Counted from the first letter of the stretch, positions 42,591 to 54,361 are shown. The stretch: DNA of 64,000 nt from Tateyamaria omphalii (GCF_014651375.1 NZ_BMWT01000005.1:248001-312000); one strand, 5' to 3'. Numbers and translations: made by a program. The notes: a model not told the origin generated them from the letters alone.

Positions 42591-43604
42591 TCAAAGATAG
42601 GCCGCCAGCAATCTTCCTTCGTGCGAATTCGCAACTGGGAACACCATGTCAGTGCCCTCAAAACCCTCGGTTGCCAGTTCAGGGAACAAGGCAATGATTT
42701 CTGCAATCTGCTCTGTATCCAGCGTCCCGCGGGCTTGGGTTCCGACATAGAAGCTTTCAGTGGGGCACCCGTTTGCCCAGATGATCTGATGCGCATCGAA
42801 CATGACGTGGACATATGTAACGAAACCAGTGGGCGTATTTTGGATTGTGTCACCGTTCACAAGGTGTTTTGCGGCGACCAAGATACGGTCTTCGCCCGTC
42901 ATCAATGCTGTTTCCGGCGTTTGCAGCAGTATTCGGTGATTGGGAGAGACCGTTAGGTCACGCCGAGTGCCTAAAGTGCCGGCGAAGATAGTGACCGGCG
43001 CGCGATTCCCGATCGCAGGCACGGTGCGTTTGCCAATCCATCTCACCGGCTGCGGGCCGTGACCCATCGTTGTTACCAAATCTCCTGGTTTCAAATCTTC
43101 GATGGGGCACGTGCCACCGGGAACGCGGATTCGTGTGCCGGACGTGAAGCAAACGAATTCTGAGTATGGTCTCGGATTGCGCCCAATGTTTCCTTCACTC
43201 GTGAACACATATTGCTGACCGGGAACCAACGGCTGGTTCGAAATGAAAGCCGTGGTGGTGTTGTTGCCGGTGTTGTTTGCGCCGATGGTGATTGAAAATC
43301 CTTCGAAGCCGTTGTCGTCGGTCAGGACGTAGTTGATGGTGACACGCGCGCCAGCGGGGTAAGTGACACCATCGATTGTGACGGGGTTCGCCAACACCTG
43401 GTTCGTGTCTGTGGGCGCTTCGTTGAAATCGGGATCATCATCATCAATGACGATCTGAAGAGGTTGAGCGGCTGCATTTAGCTGGATGTTAAACGGAGGG
43501 TTGCCTTGCGCGCGCGCACCGCTTTCGTTCGGAGGCGTGATGTTGCCCCCGGTGGTGTCGAAGTCATCAAGTTGATAAACCCATTGCAGGGTGTAAAGAG
43601 GCAT
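42591..43604 (-). CDS. Hint-domain protein with beta-rich N-terminus
   Basis: A 337-residue protein. The N-terminal 155 residues are beta-rich and Asn/Thr-rich with an acidic DDDDPDF stretch, probably a surface or calcium-binding domain. The Hint domain begins at Cys in FVCFTSGTRIRVPGGTCPIE and continues LKPGDLVTTMGHGPQPVRWI, DLTVSPNHRILLQTPE and VHVMFDAHQIIWANGC. No signal peptide is seen, as with other exported Hint proteins of roseobacters. A similar architecture appears at 31212-32270. Confidence 0.85.
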   Translation of the reverse strand: MPLYTLQWVYQLDDFDTTGGNITPPNESGARAQGNPPFNIQLNAAAQPLQIVIDDDDPDFNEAPTDTNQVLANPVTIDGVTYPAGARVTINYVLTDDNGFEGFSITIGANNTGNNTTTAFISNQPLVPGQQYVFTSEGNIGRNPRPYSEFVCFTSGTRIRVPGGTCPIEDLKPGDLVTTMGHGPQPVRWIGKRTVPAIGNRAPVTIFAGTLGTRRDLTVSPNHRILLQTPETALMTGEDRILVAAKHLVNGDTIQNTPTGFVTYVHVMFDAHQIIWANGCPTESFYVGTQARGTLDTEQIAEIIALFPELATEGFEGTDMVFPVANSHEGRLLAAYL

Positions 43605-43895
43605 AAGCTGCTCAACTAAATTAACAATTCTCGTGCCTCAGAGGCTCTACTATTATGGGTTGAATTGTGAGGCTGAATTTCGCGACCGGCAAAGTCCCGC
43701 CGACGCGATTTTTTCTGTAGCTGTGCTATGTGCTTGACTTGCGGTCGGAATACTTCAATAAGCGCGCATTCTGGCGGCGCTCGCGCTGTCAGATCATATG
43801 GATACCGCCCAAATGGGCGCGCTGTCTGAGGTGGCAAATGCCGTGAACACCCGGGTCCGGGGACCACAAGACGCGGAAACAAAAAGGAAAGACGC
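43605..43895. other. Leader region of rplU
   Basis: No gene is supported. TTGACTT at 43734-43740 and CAATAA at 43756-43761 form a plausible promoter (16-base gap) in the rplU direction, followed by a 130-base untranslated leader. The leader contains self-complementary GGGCGCGC and GCGCCC-like segments and may carry regulation of L21. Confidence 0.35.
43734..43761 (+). promoter_or_regulatory. Candidate rplU promoter
   Basis: TTGACT-like -35 and CAATAA-like -10 with a 16-base spacer, about 135 bases upstream of the rplU start and in its direction. No closer match was found. Confidence 0.35.
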
Positions 43896-44585
43896 ATGTT
43901 CGCGGTTATGAAAACCGGCGGCAAACAGTACAAAGTTCAATCGGGCGACACGCTCCGCGTTGAAAAACTGGCCGCAAATGCAGGTGACAAAGTCCAATTC
44001 AACGAAGTTCTGATGGTTGGTGGCGACAAGCCCCAAGTCGGTTCGCCAGTTGTTGCAGGCGCTGGCGTACAAGCCGAAGTCATCGAACAGATCAAAGGCC
44101 CCAAGACGATCAACTTCGTCAAGCGCCGTCGTAAGCACAGCTCGAAGCGCACCAAGGGGCACCGTCAGCAACTGACACTGGTCAAGATCACCGACATCCT
44201 TGCCTCTGGCGCGGACAAGTCCGGTGTGATGGCCGCAGTGAATGGCGCAGGGTTCGGCGTTGCCGCAGCACCGGTCGCCGCCAAGCCTGCGAAGAAAGCG
44301 GCGAAAGCCGATGCGCCCAAGGCTGAAGCCAAGGCAGAGCCGAAGAAGGAAGCCAAGAAAGCCGCGCCCAAAAAGGCGGACGCAGCTGGCGACGATCTGA
44401 AGCAACTGTCGGGTGTTGGTCCCGCGCTTGAGAAAAAACTGCACGACGCTGGTGTGACCACCTTCGCGCAGATTGCAGCATGGACCGAAGAGGACGTTGC
44501 TGCTATGGACGAGAAACTGTCGTTCAAAGGCCGGATTGAGCGTGAAGGCTGGATCGCTCAGGCCCAAGAACTGGCCAAAGGCTAA
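43896..44585 (+). CDS. rplU: 50S ribosomal protein L21 with C-terminal HHH domain
   Basis: Residues 1-105 are a complete L21 ([40 protein letters not shown]). An Ala/Lys-rich linker (residues 106-165, many KAAK units) follows, then a helix-hairpin-helix domain ([40 protein letters not shown]). At 229 residues it is twice the usual length. Such extended L21 is known in Rhodobacterales. The tail could bind rRNA or DNA. Operon with rpmA. Confidence 0.95.
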   Translation: MFAVMKTGGKQYKVQSGDTLRVEKLAANAGDKVQFNEVLMVGGDKPQVGSPVVAGAGVQAEVIEQIKGPKTINFVKRRRKHSSKRTKGHRQQLTLVKITDILASGADKSGVMAAVNGAGFGVAAAPVAAKPAKKAAKADAPKAEAKAEPKKEAKKAAPKKADAAGDDLKQLSGVGPALEKKLHDAGVTTFAQIAAWTEEDVAAMDEKLSFKGRIEREGWIAQAQELAKG

Positions 44586-44597
44586 GGAGAGAGACGC

Positions 44598-44867
44598 ATG
44601 GCACATAAAAAAGCAGGCGGTTCATCCCGTAACGGTCGCGACTCCGCTGGCCGCCGTCTTGGCGTGAAACTCTATGGTGGCCAAGCGGCCATCCCCGGCA
44701 ACATCATCGTGCGTCAGCGCGGCACCAAGTTTTGGCCGGGCGAAGGCGTAGGCATGGGCAAAGATCACACGATCTTTGCAACCGTCGATGGCGCCGTCAC
44801 GTTCCACAAAGGCCTCAAGGGTCGCACGTTTATTTCCGTGCTCCCGGCTGCGGAGGCTGCTGAATAA
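44598..44867 (+). CDS. rpmA: 50S ribosomal protein L27
   Basis: An 89-residue L27 with the conserved N-terminus [20 protein letters not shown] and [20 protein letters not shown], reaching into the peptidyl transferase centre. It starts without the cleavable extension of Firmicutes. It is preceded by AAGGAGAGAG and cotranscribed with rplU. Confidence 0.97.
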   Translation: MAHKKAGGSSRNGRDSAGRRLGVKLYGGQAAIPGNIIVRQRGTKFWPGEGVGMGKDHTIFATVDGAVTFHKGLKGRTFISVLPAAEAAE

Positions 44868-44896
44868 GCCGTACCCAAAAGGTTTTGACAAAATCA

Positions 44897-44926
44897 GGGA
44901 TCGGCGGAAATGCCGGTCCCTTTTTC
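44897..44926 (+). terminator. Terminator of rplU-rpmA
   Basis: GGGATCGGC (44897-44905) and GCCGGTCCC (44912-44920) with one G-T pair, then TTTTT. It ends before the GNAT gene at 44961, which therefore needs its own promoter or read-through. Confidence 0.85.
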
Positions 44927-44960
44927 GTTTCCGCCCCCCGCAACCAGCGAGGAGGGTCTG

Positions 44961-45464
44961 ATGACAGACCTAATGACGACTGACCGCCTTACCCTGCGCC
45001 GCCCCGGAATGCAGGACGCCGCCGTGTTCACTGCATTGGTGGGTGACCTGGATGTGTCGCGCTGGCTGACCCGAGTGCCGCATCCCTATACGTTGGCGGA
45101 TGCCCAGGATTTCATCTCGCGTGTTGAAATCGGTGGCGGCAACACCTTTGCCATCTGTGTCGGAGATCAGGTCATCGGATGCATCGGAACCGAAGATCAG
45201 CTTGGCTATTGGTTGGGTAAGAACCATTGGGGCCACGGGTATGCGACCGAGGCCTGTAAGGCCATGATAGATCGACACTTCGCCCAAGATTCCTCGGATC
45301 TGAAAAGCGGCCATTTCGTGGAAAACACGGCCTCTAGCCATGTGCTTCAGAAGCTTGGTTTCGTACGCACATCGCAGACCCAAGCCAAGTGTCCTGCGAC
45401 GGGCGATACTCATGTCTTGCAGCGTATGGTGCTGACCCAAAACAGTTGGGAGATGATCGCATGA
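44961..45464 (+). CDS. GNAT family N-acetyltransferase, RimJ-like, first
   Basis: A 167-residue acetyltransferase with TDRLTLRRPGMQDAAVFTAL at the start, the acetyl-CoA loop GYWLGKNHWGHGYATEACKA and NTASSHVLQKLGFVRTS. This is the RimJ/RimL-like class, acting on protein N-termini or small amines. The ATG at 44961 has GAGGAGGG upstream. Its stop overlaps the next gene. It opens a run of GNAT-GNAT-LysE-GNAT genes before obgE. Confidence 0.85.
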   Translation: MTDLMTTDRLTLRRPGMQDAAVFTALVGDLDVSRWLTRVPHPYTLADAQDFISRVEIGGGNTFAICVGDQVIGCIGTEDQLGYWLGKNHWGHGYATEACKAMIDRHFAQDSSDLKSGHFVENTASSHVLQKLGFVRTSQTQAKCPATGDTHVLQRMVLTQNSWEMIA

Positions 45465-46012
45465 CGGCATCGATCAAACCCATATTGCGAGGGCCTCGCG
45501 TCACTCTACGGGATGTTATGCCCGGCGATGTCGATGCGCGTTTTGCTCTTGGAAACACTCCGGACATCATCCGCATGTTTGGCGGTGATCCAGCGCAGGT
45601 TAGGGACATAACCCGCGACGCAGCCCAAGCATGGGTTCAATCGAAGCAAGATGATCGGCATTCGTGGATCATTGACGTTGACGGCGCATTGATCGGTGCG
45701 ATCCGGTTGCACATGCTCAACCTCGCTGACAAGCGCGCGCTTGTTGATATTGGCATTCTGGATAGCGATGCCTTGGGGCAAGGTTACGGGTCTGAGGCAA
45801 TGCGGGTGCTGGCAGCCCATGCTTTTGACACTTTGGGGCTGCACCGTCTTGGATGCCGCGTTTTAGAGTTCAACGAAAGGGCCATAGCGGCATACAAGAA
45901 GGTTGGCTTTGTTGTCGAAGGGCGTGAGCGGGAGTCTGGGTTCATTGATGCCCAATGGCATGATGATCTAATCATGGGACTGCTCGACCGCGATCTGGTG
46001 CGTTTGCCATGA
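45461..46012 (+). CDS. GNAT family N-acetyltransferase, second
   Basis: A 183-residue acetyltransferase with ILRGPRVTLRDVMPGDVDAR, the acetyl-CoA motif DALGQGYGSEAMRVLAAHAF and the C-terminal FNERAIAAYKKVGFVVEGRE. ATGA overlaps with both neighbours show translational coupling. Substrate unknown. Confidence 0.88.
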   Translation: MTASIKPILRGPRVTLRDVMPGDVDARFALGNTPDIIRMFGGDPAQVRDITRDAAQAWVQSKQDDRHSWIIDVDGALIGAIRLHMLNLADKRALVDIGILDSDALGQGYGSEAMRVLAAHAFDTLGLHRLGCRVLEFNERAIAAYKKVGFVVEGRERESGFIDAQWHDDLIMGLLDRDLVRLP

Positions 46013-46611
46013 CGGTTGCGGCAATGTCCTTTGCGGTGTTTGCGGCCAGCCAGGTTGGCACGCCTGGCCCCGCGAACATGGCGCTTTTGGCCACAGGTGC
46101 GCGCTACGGCTTTCGCGCGGCTGTGCCATTCGTGGCCGGTGTCGCATTGGGCAAGCAACTCATCATCTGGCCGGTGGGTTTTGGTCTGATGGAGTTGGCT
46201 GATCGTGCGCCATGGGTGTTCGAGACCCTGAAATGGGCGTCGGCCGCCTATATCATATGGCTGGCACGGAAGGTGTCACAACTGCGCCTTGGTGCATCCG
46301 ATCCGGGTGCTGTCGCGCCTGGCTTCGTCGCTGGTCTTGTGGTGCACCCGCTGAACCCCAAGGCATGGGCAATGATTGTCGCAGGTTTCACAGGCTTCGT
46401 ATCGCCCGGTACGGATGCCGTTATCGCAACGGCAACGATTGGTGGAATATTGCTCGCCACTCAGGTGCTGTTTCACCCGCTTTGGACACTTGCCGGTGAT
46501 CGTATCGCGCGCACCCTCGCAGGAACGCGTGCGGAACCTTATCTGATGTATACCCTCGCGGCCCTGACGGTCGCGTCGGTGCTGTTTGTTTTGTTCGGAG
46601 GAGGGACATGA
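46009..46611 (+). CDS. LysE/RhtB family amino acid exporter
   Basis: A 200-residue inner membrane exporter with about six spans. The family signature is SQVGTPGPANMALLATGARY near the start, then VAGVALGKQLIIWPVGFGLM and HPLNPKAWAMIVAGFTGFVS. Members export amino acids or their derivatives. It is overlapped by GNAT genes on both sides, so acetylated and exported compounds may share this operon; that is inference. Confidence 0.88.
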   Translation: MTVAAMSFAVFAASQVGTPGPANMALLATGARYGFRAAVPFVAGVALGKQLIIWPVGFGLMELADRAPWVFETLKWASAAYIIWLARKVSQLRLGASDPGAVAPGFVAGLVVHPLNPKAWAMIVAGFTGFVSPGTDAVIATATIGGILLATQVLFHPLWTLAGDRIARTLAGTRAEPYLMYTLAALTVASVLFVLFGGGT

Positions 46612-47150
46612 CAATGGAGATGGAAAAAATCGTGACCCAGAATGTGATCGAAACGGAGCGCTTCGTTCTGCGCCCGTTGCGCCGCTCAGACAAGGGGTTG
46701 ATCGAAATGTATACGAGCGATCTGCGCGTCGCACGTAACACGCAATCCATTCCACATCCGATCCCGCCGGGCATGACCGAAGCTTTCGTTTCCCGCGCGA
46801 TGGGAGATGAGCGCGAGGAAGATGTCTGGGCCATGGACGGGCTGAAATCCGGAGGTGCTGAAATCATGGGGCTGATCTCTTTGACCCGCATGGACCGCAA
46901 TCAGTCCGAAGTTGGATATTGGGTCGCGCCGCATTTCTGGAACACCGGTCTCGCATCCGACGCGGTTCAGGCGCTTGTGGATGCCAATCCGATGGACAAT
47001 GCCACGATGTTTGCCAGTGTATTTCAGGACAATCCGGCTTCGGCCCGTGTGTTGACGCATTGCGGGTTCGAATATCTTGGCGATGCCGAAGGGTTCTCGG
47101 TTGCGCGCGATGCGACCGTGCCCACATGGACCTATAGTCGCAAACTCTGA
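46608..47150 (+). CDS. GNAT family N-acetyltransferase, third
   Basis: A 180-residue acetyltransferase with VIETERFVLRPLRRSDKGLI, the CoA site SEVGYWVAPHFWNTGLASDA and NPASARVLTHCGFEYLGDAE, RimJ-like. The start overlaps the LysE stop. An internal ATG at 46614 could also serve. It ends 36 bases before obgE, with a GC hairpin between. Confidence 0.88.
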   Translation: MTMEMEKIVTQNVIETERFVLRPLRRSDKGLIEMYTSDLRVARNTQSIPHPIPPGMTEAFVSRAMGDEREEDVWAMDGLKSGGAEIMGLISLTRMDRNQSEVGYWVAPHFWNTGLASDAVQALVDANPMDNATMFASVFQDNPASARVLTHCGFEYLGDAEGFSVARDATVPTWTYSRKL

Positions 47151-49315
<2,165 letters not shown>

Positions 49316-49352
49316 TCTTCTTCTGACTATAAATACCACCGCCGGAGGCATG
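49316..49352 (+). repeat. Dispersed intergenic repeat, copy B
   Basis: CTTCTTCTGAC, TAT and AAATACCAC at 49317-49339, between proB and proA. It is identical to copies A and C in all 20 fixed positions. The following GC part is shorter than in copy A. Confidence 0.8.
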
Positions 49353-49390
49353 GAAATCTGCGGCGCACCGCCCGAAAAAGGACGTGACCG

Positions 49391-50656
49391 ATGAAAGACT
49401 TCGCTGACATTCCCGCCTTGATGGCCGATATCGGCAGCCGCGCAAAATCCGCTGCTGCGTCACTGGCCTTTGCAAGCGCCGAGCGGAAGCACGCTGCGTT
49501 GATCAGCGCGGCAGAGCACGTTTGGAACAGTCGGGATGCCATCATTGCGGCGAACGTGCTGGATATGGAATTCGGGCGGAACAAGGGATTGTCCGATGCG
49601 ATGATGGATCGTCTGCGGCTGGAAGAAGAGCGCATTCAGGGGATCGTGGATGGCCTGCGCGCGGTTGCAGAACAGGCTGATCCGGTCGGAGAGGTGCTGG
49701 TGGAGTGGACGCAACCGACCGGACTGAACATTCAGCGGGTCCGGACACCGCTCGGGGTTGTTGGCGTTATCTACGAAAGCCGCCCCAATGTGACGGCAGA
49801 TGCCGGGGCTTTGTGTTTGAAGGCTGGGAACGCTGTTATACTGCGTGGCGGATCAGAAAGCTTCCATTCATCGGGGGCCATTCACGCAGCTTTGCAAGCG
49901 GGTCTGCGCGACGCTGACCTGCCCGAAGATGCGATCCAGTTGGTGCCCACGCGAGATCGTGCTGCAGTCAGCGAAATGCTGACCATGACCGACACAATAG
50001 ATGTAATTGTGCCACGTGGTGGTAAGGGCCTGGTTGGCCTCGTGCAGCGCGAGGCACGCGTGCCCGTCTTTGCGCATCTCGAAGGGATTGTGCACATCTA
50101 CATCGATAAGTATGCGGATCCCGAGAAAGTCCTCAAGGTCGTTTTGAACGCAAAAACGCGGCGCACTGGCATCTGTGGGGCTGCCGAATGTCTGTTGATT
50201 CATCAGGATGTTGCGTCGACCATTGGTCAAGGGGTTGTCCGCGCATTGATGGATGCGGGCGTACGTGTTCATGCAGATGTCGCGTTGCAGACGATCGAAG
50301 GGGTGTTGGCCGCCACTGATGCCGACTGGGGCAAGGAATACCTCGATATGGATATTGCCGCACGCGTGGTGTCGGATGGTGATGCGGCGATTGAGCATAT
50401 CCGCAGACATGGTTCAAACCACACCGATTGTATCCTGACCGAAGATGCAGAAGCTGCTGCCAAGTTCTTCAACCAGCTCGACAGCGCGATTCTGATGCAT
50501 AACGCCTCCACACAGTTTGCAGATGGCGGTGAGTTTGGCATGGGCGCAGAGATCGGGATCGCGACGGGCAAGATGCATGCGCGCGGCCCGGTGGGTGCAG
50601 CGCAGCTCACCAGCTTCAAGTACTTGGTGCGTGGCGACGGGACCGTGCGGGCCTAA
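49391..50656 (+). CDS. proA: Gamma-glutamyl phosphate reductase
   Basis: Second step of proline synthesis. The 421-residue enzyme contains [35 protein letters not shown] and the catalytic Cys in [20 protein letters not shown]; the C-terminus [18 protein letters not shown] is typical. It follows proB by 75 bases, with repeat copy B between. Its end overlaps the convergent chpT by 4 bases. Confidence 0.97.
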   Translation: MKDFADIPALMADIGSRAKSAAASLAFASAERKHAALISAAEHVWNSRDAIIAANVLDMEFGRNKGLSDAMMDRLRLEEERIQGIVDGLRAVAEQADPVGEVLVEWTQPTGLNIQRVRTPLGVVGVIYESRPNVTADAGALCLKAGNAVILRGGSESFHSSGAIHAALQAGLRDADLPEDAIQLVPTRDRAAVSEMLTMTDTIDVIVPRGGKGLVGLVQREARVPVFAHLEGIVHIYIDKYADPEKVLKVVLNAKTRRTGICGAAECLLIHQDVASTIGQGVVRALMDAGVRVHADVALQTIEGVLAATDADWGKEYLDMDIAARVVSDGDAAIEHIRRHGSNHTDCILTEDAEAAAKFFNQLDSAILMHNASTQFADGGEFGMGAEIGIATGKMHARGPVGAAQLTSFKYLVRGDGTVRA

Positions 50657-51249
50657 AATCGGATTGTCAGCCTGTCTGGCAAAAGTTCGGTCGAAATCTT
50701 GCGTTTTGCGTCTGCGGCCACCTCAGGCAACAACGCGAATTGCACATGGGCTGGGGCCAGTTCCTCAACACTATTTCCTTTGAGCAGGCCCCAAAGCGAC
50801 GCATCGATGCTTTGTTTGGTGGAATGCCCCGTGATGTCCCACGCGCCATCAGTGCACGCAATTTCAATCCGTCCGCCGTAGGGCAGGGCTGTTTCAAGAC
50901 ATTGGACCGCCAGAAAGGCCATCCTTACGGCCCAACGTGGTTGAGGATCAAGCGGGCCATAGACGGCTTGCAGTCGTCCGCCGTCCATACTGTCCGACAG
51001 GATCGACACGACCTCGGCCCGGCCGAGGGGCTGTGTACTTGCGGCGCCGTATGCGATGCGAAAGAACCGGATGCGCGCGCTGGCATTACCCACGCTTTCC
51101 GAGATCAGATCAAGTTCCGGACCGGTTTGCCCGCCGGACATCCCCAGCAATTCCAAACCGTTGTTGATCGCCCCGATTGGCGATATGAGGTCGTGACAGA
51201 TGCGGCTGCCGATCAGTGCCGCCAGATTGATGTTACTTTGGCCCATCAA
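50653..51249 (-). CDS. chpT: Histidine phosphotransferase ChpT
   Basis: A 198-residue phosphotransferase that passes phosphate from CckA to CtrA and CpdR in alphaproteobacterial cell-cycle or motility control. The DHp-like helix carries the His in [20 protein letters not shown]. The degenerate ATPase-like C-terminal domain ([20 protein letters not shown]) lacks an ATP lid, as in ChpT. The annotation fits the Rhodobacterales context, where CtrA controls motility and gene transfer. Confidence 0.9.
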   Translation of the reverse strand: MMGQSNINLAALIGSRICHDLISPIGAINNGLELLGMSGGQTGPELDLISESVGNASARIRFFRIAYGAASTQPLGRAEVVSILSDSMDGGRLQAVYGPLDPQPRWAVRMAFLAVQCLETALPYGGRIEIACTDGAWDITGHSTKQSIDASLWGLLKGNSVEELAPAHVQFALLPEVAADAKRKISTELLPDRLTIRF

Positions 51250-51284
51250 TGGCCCCCAGATAGTGAAGTGGTAAAGGCCCCGAC

Positions 51285-51467
51285 ATGGAAGATTTAAATG
51301 CCATTCTGGCTCCCGGCATGTTGGTACGTCACCCCCAATATGATGAGTGGGGGATTGGGCAGGTCCAAAGCAACATCGCCGCCAAGATCACCGTGAATTT
51401 CCCCAACGAGGGCAAGGTCGTGATTGATGGAACGCGGATCGCTTTGATCCCGGTCTTTGATGCTTGA
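51285..51467 (+). CDS. DUF3553 small protein
   Basis: A 60-residue protein (MEDLNAILAPGMLVRHPQYD, EWGIGQVQSN, KVVIDGTRIALIPVFDA) that resembles a small beta-barrel, as in the CarD/TRCF RNA polymerase-interacting fold family. DUF3553 proteins are short alphaproteobacterial proteins of unknown role. It starts 35 bases upstream-divergent from chpT. Confidence 0.8.
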   Translation: MEDLNAILAPGMLVRHPQYDEWGIGQVQSNIAAKITVNFPNEGKVVIDGTRIALIPVFDA

Positions 51468-51561
51468 ACATCCTTTCTAAAACCTTAACGCATTGCAACC
51501 TCTGGTCGCATGCGTCGCCAATCCCTACCCATTTGCAAGATATGCCGATACACCGCCCGCG

Positions 51562-52323
51562 ATGAGCCTGACCAAAGCCCCAGAATTTCGTGTGAGCCTT
51601 GTGGACGACCCGACGGACCTGCGGGCTGCGCAGGCATTACGTTACGATGTTTTCGTGCGTGAACTGGGCGGTGGCGGCGCGATGGTCGATCATGATGCCG
51701 GCCTTGAACGTGATCGTTTCGATCCTTTTTTTGACCATCTTGTTCTGCACGATGATGCGGTGGGGCAGGTTGTTGCCGTCTACCGCATGCTTCGCGCTGA
51801 ACAGGCCGAAGCAGCAGGCCAATTCTACTCGGAAGACGAATATGATCTGGCGCTCCTGCGCGCGACGGGGCGGAGGCTGTTGGAGCTGGGTCGATCCTGC
51901 GTGCATAAAGACTATCGTGGTGGACCGGCGCTGTATCATCTTTGGAATGGTCTTGCCGCCTATGTGGCGGAGCATGAGATTGAGATCATGTTTGGTGTTG
52001 CGTCGTTTCACGGCACGGACCCGGACGCCTTGGCGCAACCGCTTTCACTGCTGCATCATCGGCACCTTGCACCCGAACCGCTGCGCGCAACGGCCCGGGA
52101 ACCGCACGCCGCGTCTATGGATCTGATGCCTGAAGATCAGATCGACCGACGCGCCGCGATGGTGGATATGCCTGCCTTGATCAAAGCCTATCTGCGCCTT
52201 GGTGGTGTTGTGGGTGAGGGGGCTTATGTCGATCATGCCTTCAACACGACAGATGTGTGCCTGATCATGGAAACGGCTGCCATGTCGGACCGCCAGAAGC
52301 GGATTTATGGAGCAGTTTCATGA
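51562..52323 (+). CDS. olsB: L-ornithine N-alpha-acyltransferase
   Basis: First enzyme of ornithine lipid synthesis, transferring a 3-hydroxyacyl group from ACP to ornithine. The 253-residue GNAT-like protein shows DLRAAQALRYDVFVRELGG, AVYRMLRAEQAE, RLLELGRSCVHKDYRGGPAL and MFGVASFHGTDPDALAQPLS. An upstream in-frame start (51493) is less likely. Its stop overlaps olsA (ATGA). Confidence 0.92.
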   Translation: MSLTKAPEFRVSLVDDPTDLRAAQALRYDVFVRELGGGGAMVDHDAGLERDRFDPFFDHLVLHDDAVGQVVAVYRMLRAEQAEAAGQFYSEDEYDLALLRATGRRLLELGRSCVHKDYRGGPALYHLWNGLAAYVAEHEIEIMFGVASFHGTDPDALAQPLSLLHHRHLAPEPLRATAREPHAASMDLMPEDQIDRRAAMVDMPALIKAYLRLGGVVGEGAYVDHAFNTTDVCLIMETAAMSDRQKRIYGAVS

Positions 52324-53177
52324 ACATGACATGGGACGGTGCGCCGCCGCCTGACCATGTGGTGCGCGGGCCAGCGGCAGCGCTGCGCGTCCTTTGGCGG
52401 GGCGTGGGTATCATCTTGATCATTGTCATCGGATTGGCGTTGCTCCTGCCTTTGCGTCTGATTGAACGACCATTCTTTGGATTGGCGCGGCCGTGGACGC
52501 CGTGGATCACGCAGGTGGTGTGTCGCCTGTCCCTGTTCTGGCTTGGGCTGTCCTACATCCGCAGTGGTAAACCGATGAAGGGGCGGGGCGCGATCGTGGC
52601 CAACCACTCATCTTGGTTGGACATTTTTGTTCTGAATGCGGCGGACCGTATCTATTTCGTGTCGAAATCCGAGGTGGCCAGCTGGCCCGGTATCGGAACA
52701 TTGGCCCGCGCCACAGGGACGTTGTTCATCGCCCGTGATCCACGCGCAGCCAAGGTTCAGACGGAGTTGTTCCAAGAGCGGCTGCTGGCCAGTCAACGAC
52801 TTCTTTTCTTTCCCGAGGGAACCAGTACAGACGGCTTGCGCGTCTTGCCGTTCAAAACGACCCTGTTCGCGTCATTCTTTGCTGAGGATCTGCGCCCACA
52901 TTTGTCCGTGCAGCCGGTTACCGTGGTGTACCATGCGCCGAAGGTGCGTGATGCCAGGACCTATGGATGGTGGGGTGACATGGAATTTGGCACTCACCTG
53001 TTGGCGACGCTGGCCTTGCCAAGACATGGGCGGGTGGAAGTGATTTATCATGCGCCTTTGCCTGTGTCTGACTTCGCGGATCGCAAGGCTTTGGCTGCAG
53101 CGGCAGAGGCGGTAGTGCGTGCCAACCATGCGCTTGCAGCGGATGAACATCCGATAAACGACGGGGCTGAAGTTTGA
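52320..53177 (+). CDS. olsA: Lyso-ornithine lipid O-acyltransferase
   Basis: Second enzyme of ornithine lipid synthesis, a 1-acylglycerol-3-phosphate acyltransferase relative. An N-terminal membrane anchor (IILIIVIGLALLLPLRLI) precedes the catalytic motif NHSSWLDIF (H-x4-D), LFIARDPRAAK, FFPEGTSTDGLRVLPFKTTL and VVYHAPK. The start overlaps olsB. Length 285. Confidence 0.92.
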   Translation: MNMTWDGAPPPDHVVRGPAAALRVLWRGVGIILIIVIGLALLLPLRLIERPFFGLARPWTPWITQVVCRLSLFWLGLSYIRSGKPMKGRGAIVANHSSWLDIFVLNAADRIYFVSKSEVASWPGIGTLARATGTLFIARDPRAAKVQTELFQERLLASQRLLFFPEGTSTDGLRVLPFKTTLFASFFAEDLRPHLSVQPVTVVYHAPKVRDARTYGWWGDMEFGTHLLATLALPRHGRVEVIYHAPLPVSDFADRKALAAAAEAVVRANHALAADEHPINDGAEV

Positions 53178-53560
53178 CATTTTGTCGCGCGGAAGGTTGG
53201 ATGGCCGAACGCTTTCAGCCTGTCATCCCGCATGCACAGGGGATGGAGCGCAATATGGCTACGGTTTTGGCCCACCAGATCTTGTGTTTGTTTGATCCGA
53301 AGGACACGCTTGCGCGCGACGCCATTGTTAGGGGCTTTGCCCCGTCCTTCGGGCTCCCCGTGGTATTTCCAGTCAGAAGAAGACGGGCGTGCCCGATAGG
53401 GTGATTTCGGGCTTGCCAATTGGGGAAGGTTACCGTAATGCGCGCCCATCAATCCGCAGTTCGGGGCGGGCAGATGGGGGAGACATCCCCAAATGTCCAC
53501 CGGTTGGTGCATCCGCGCTGATACCCCGGGCAAGGCGAAAACCGGAAAAGGATAAAGCAC
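53178..53560. other. Leader region of rpsB with repeat copy C
   Basis: No gene is supported; one + frame at 53174-53404 is rejected. The region holds repeat copy C and, from about 53400, a GC-rich untranslated leader before rpsB with complementary GGGGGAGACATCCCC (53475-53489) and a following ACCCCGGGCAAGG segment. It may carry S2-dependent autoregulation, as rpsB leaders do in other bacteria. Confidence 0.4.
53331..53388 (-). repeat. Dispersed intergenic repeat, copy C
   Basis: On the minus strand: CCCGT, CTTCTTCTGAC, TGG, AAATACCAC (53382-53360), then GGGG and a GGGGC...GCCCC hairpin. It is more similar to copy A than to copy B in the flanks. Confidence 0.8.
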
Positions 53561-54361
53561 ATGGCTCTTCCCGAGTTCTCCATGCGCCAGCTGCTTGAAG
53601 CAGGCGTACACTTTGGTCACCAGACACAACGCTGGAACCCGCGCATGTCGCCCTTCATCTATGGCGCACGCAACGGCATTCACATCATGGACCTGACACA
53701 GACGGTTCCGATGCTGGACCAGGCCCTGCAAGCGGTGCGTGACACCGTTGCAAAGGGTGGCCGCGTTCTGTTCGTCGGCACCAAGCGTCAAGCTGCTGGC
53801 CCGATCGCTGAAGCTGCTGAAAAATGCGCACAGTATTACATGAACCACCGCTGGCTGGGTGGCACGCTGACCAACTGGCAGACAGTCTCTCAATCCATCA
53901 ACCGTCTGAAGGCGATTGATGAGCAAGCCGAGAACGGGTTCGAAGGCCTGACGAAGAAAGAGCGCCTGGGCATGGAACGTGACCAGGGCAAGCTGCAAGC
54001 TTCGCTGGGCGGTATCCGCGAAATGGGCGGTCGTCCCGACCTGCTGTTCGTCATCGACGTCAAGAAAGAAGCGCTGGCCGTTGCCGAAGCCAACAAACTG
54101 GGTATCCCGGTTGTGGCCGTTGTCGACACCAACTGCTCGCCCGATGGTGTTGACTACATCATTCCCGGCAACGACGACGCGGCCCGTGCCATTGCGCTGT
54201 ATTGCGACCTGGCATCCCGCGCGGCTCTGGATGGTATGAGCGCCCAACTGGGTGCGGCTGGCGTTGATCTTGGCGCGATGGAAGAAGCCCCGGTTGAAGA
54301 AGCTGTGGCCGAAGAGGCACCCGCAGAAGAAGCTGCTGCCGAAGCGCCTGCGGAAAGCTGA
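53561..54361 (+). CDS. rpsB: 30S ribosomal protein S2
   Basis: A 266-residue S2 with [52 protein letters not shown] and [20 protein letters not shown]. An acidic Glu/Ala-rich C-terminal extension ([19 protein letters not shown]) is present, common in alphaproteobacteria. It is in operon with tsf. Confidence 0.98.
   Translation: MALPEFSMRQLLEAGVHFGHQTQRWNPRMSPFIYGARNGIHIMDLTQTVPMLDQALQAVRDTVAKGGRVLFVGTKRQAAGPIAEAAEKCAQYYMNHRWLGGTLTNWQTVSQSINRLKAIDEQAENGFEGLTKKERLGMERDQGKLQASLGGIREMGGRPDLLFVIDVKKEALAVAEANKLGIPVVAVVDTNCSPDGVDYIIPGNDDAARAIALYCDLASRAALDGMSAQLGAAGVDLGAMEEAPVEEAVAEEAPAEEAAAEAPAES

Noticed and set aside
53174-53404. 76-residue frame on the + strand
   Set aside because: It overlaps the olsA stop, runs through repeat copy C and has no ribosome site.
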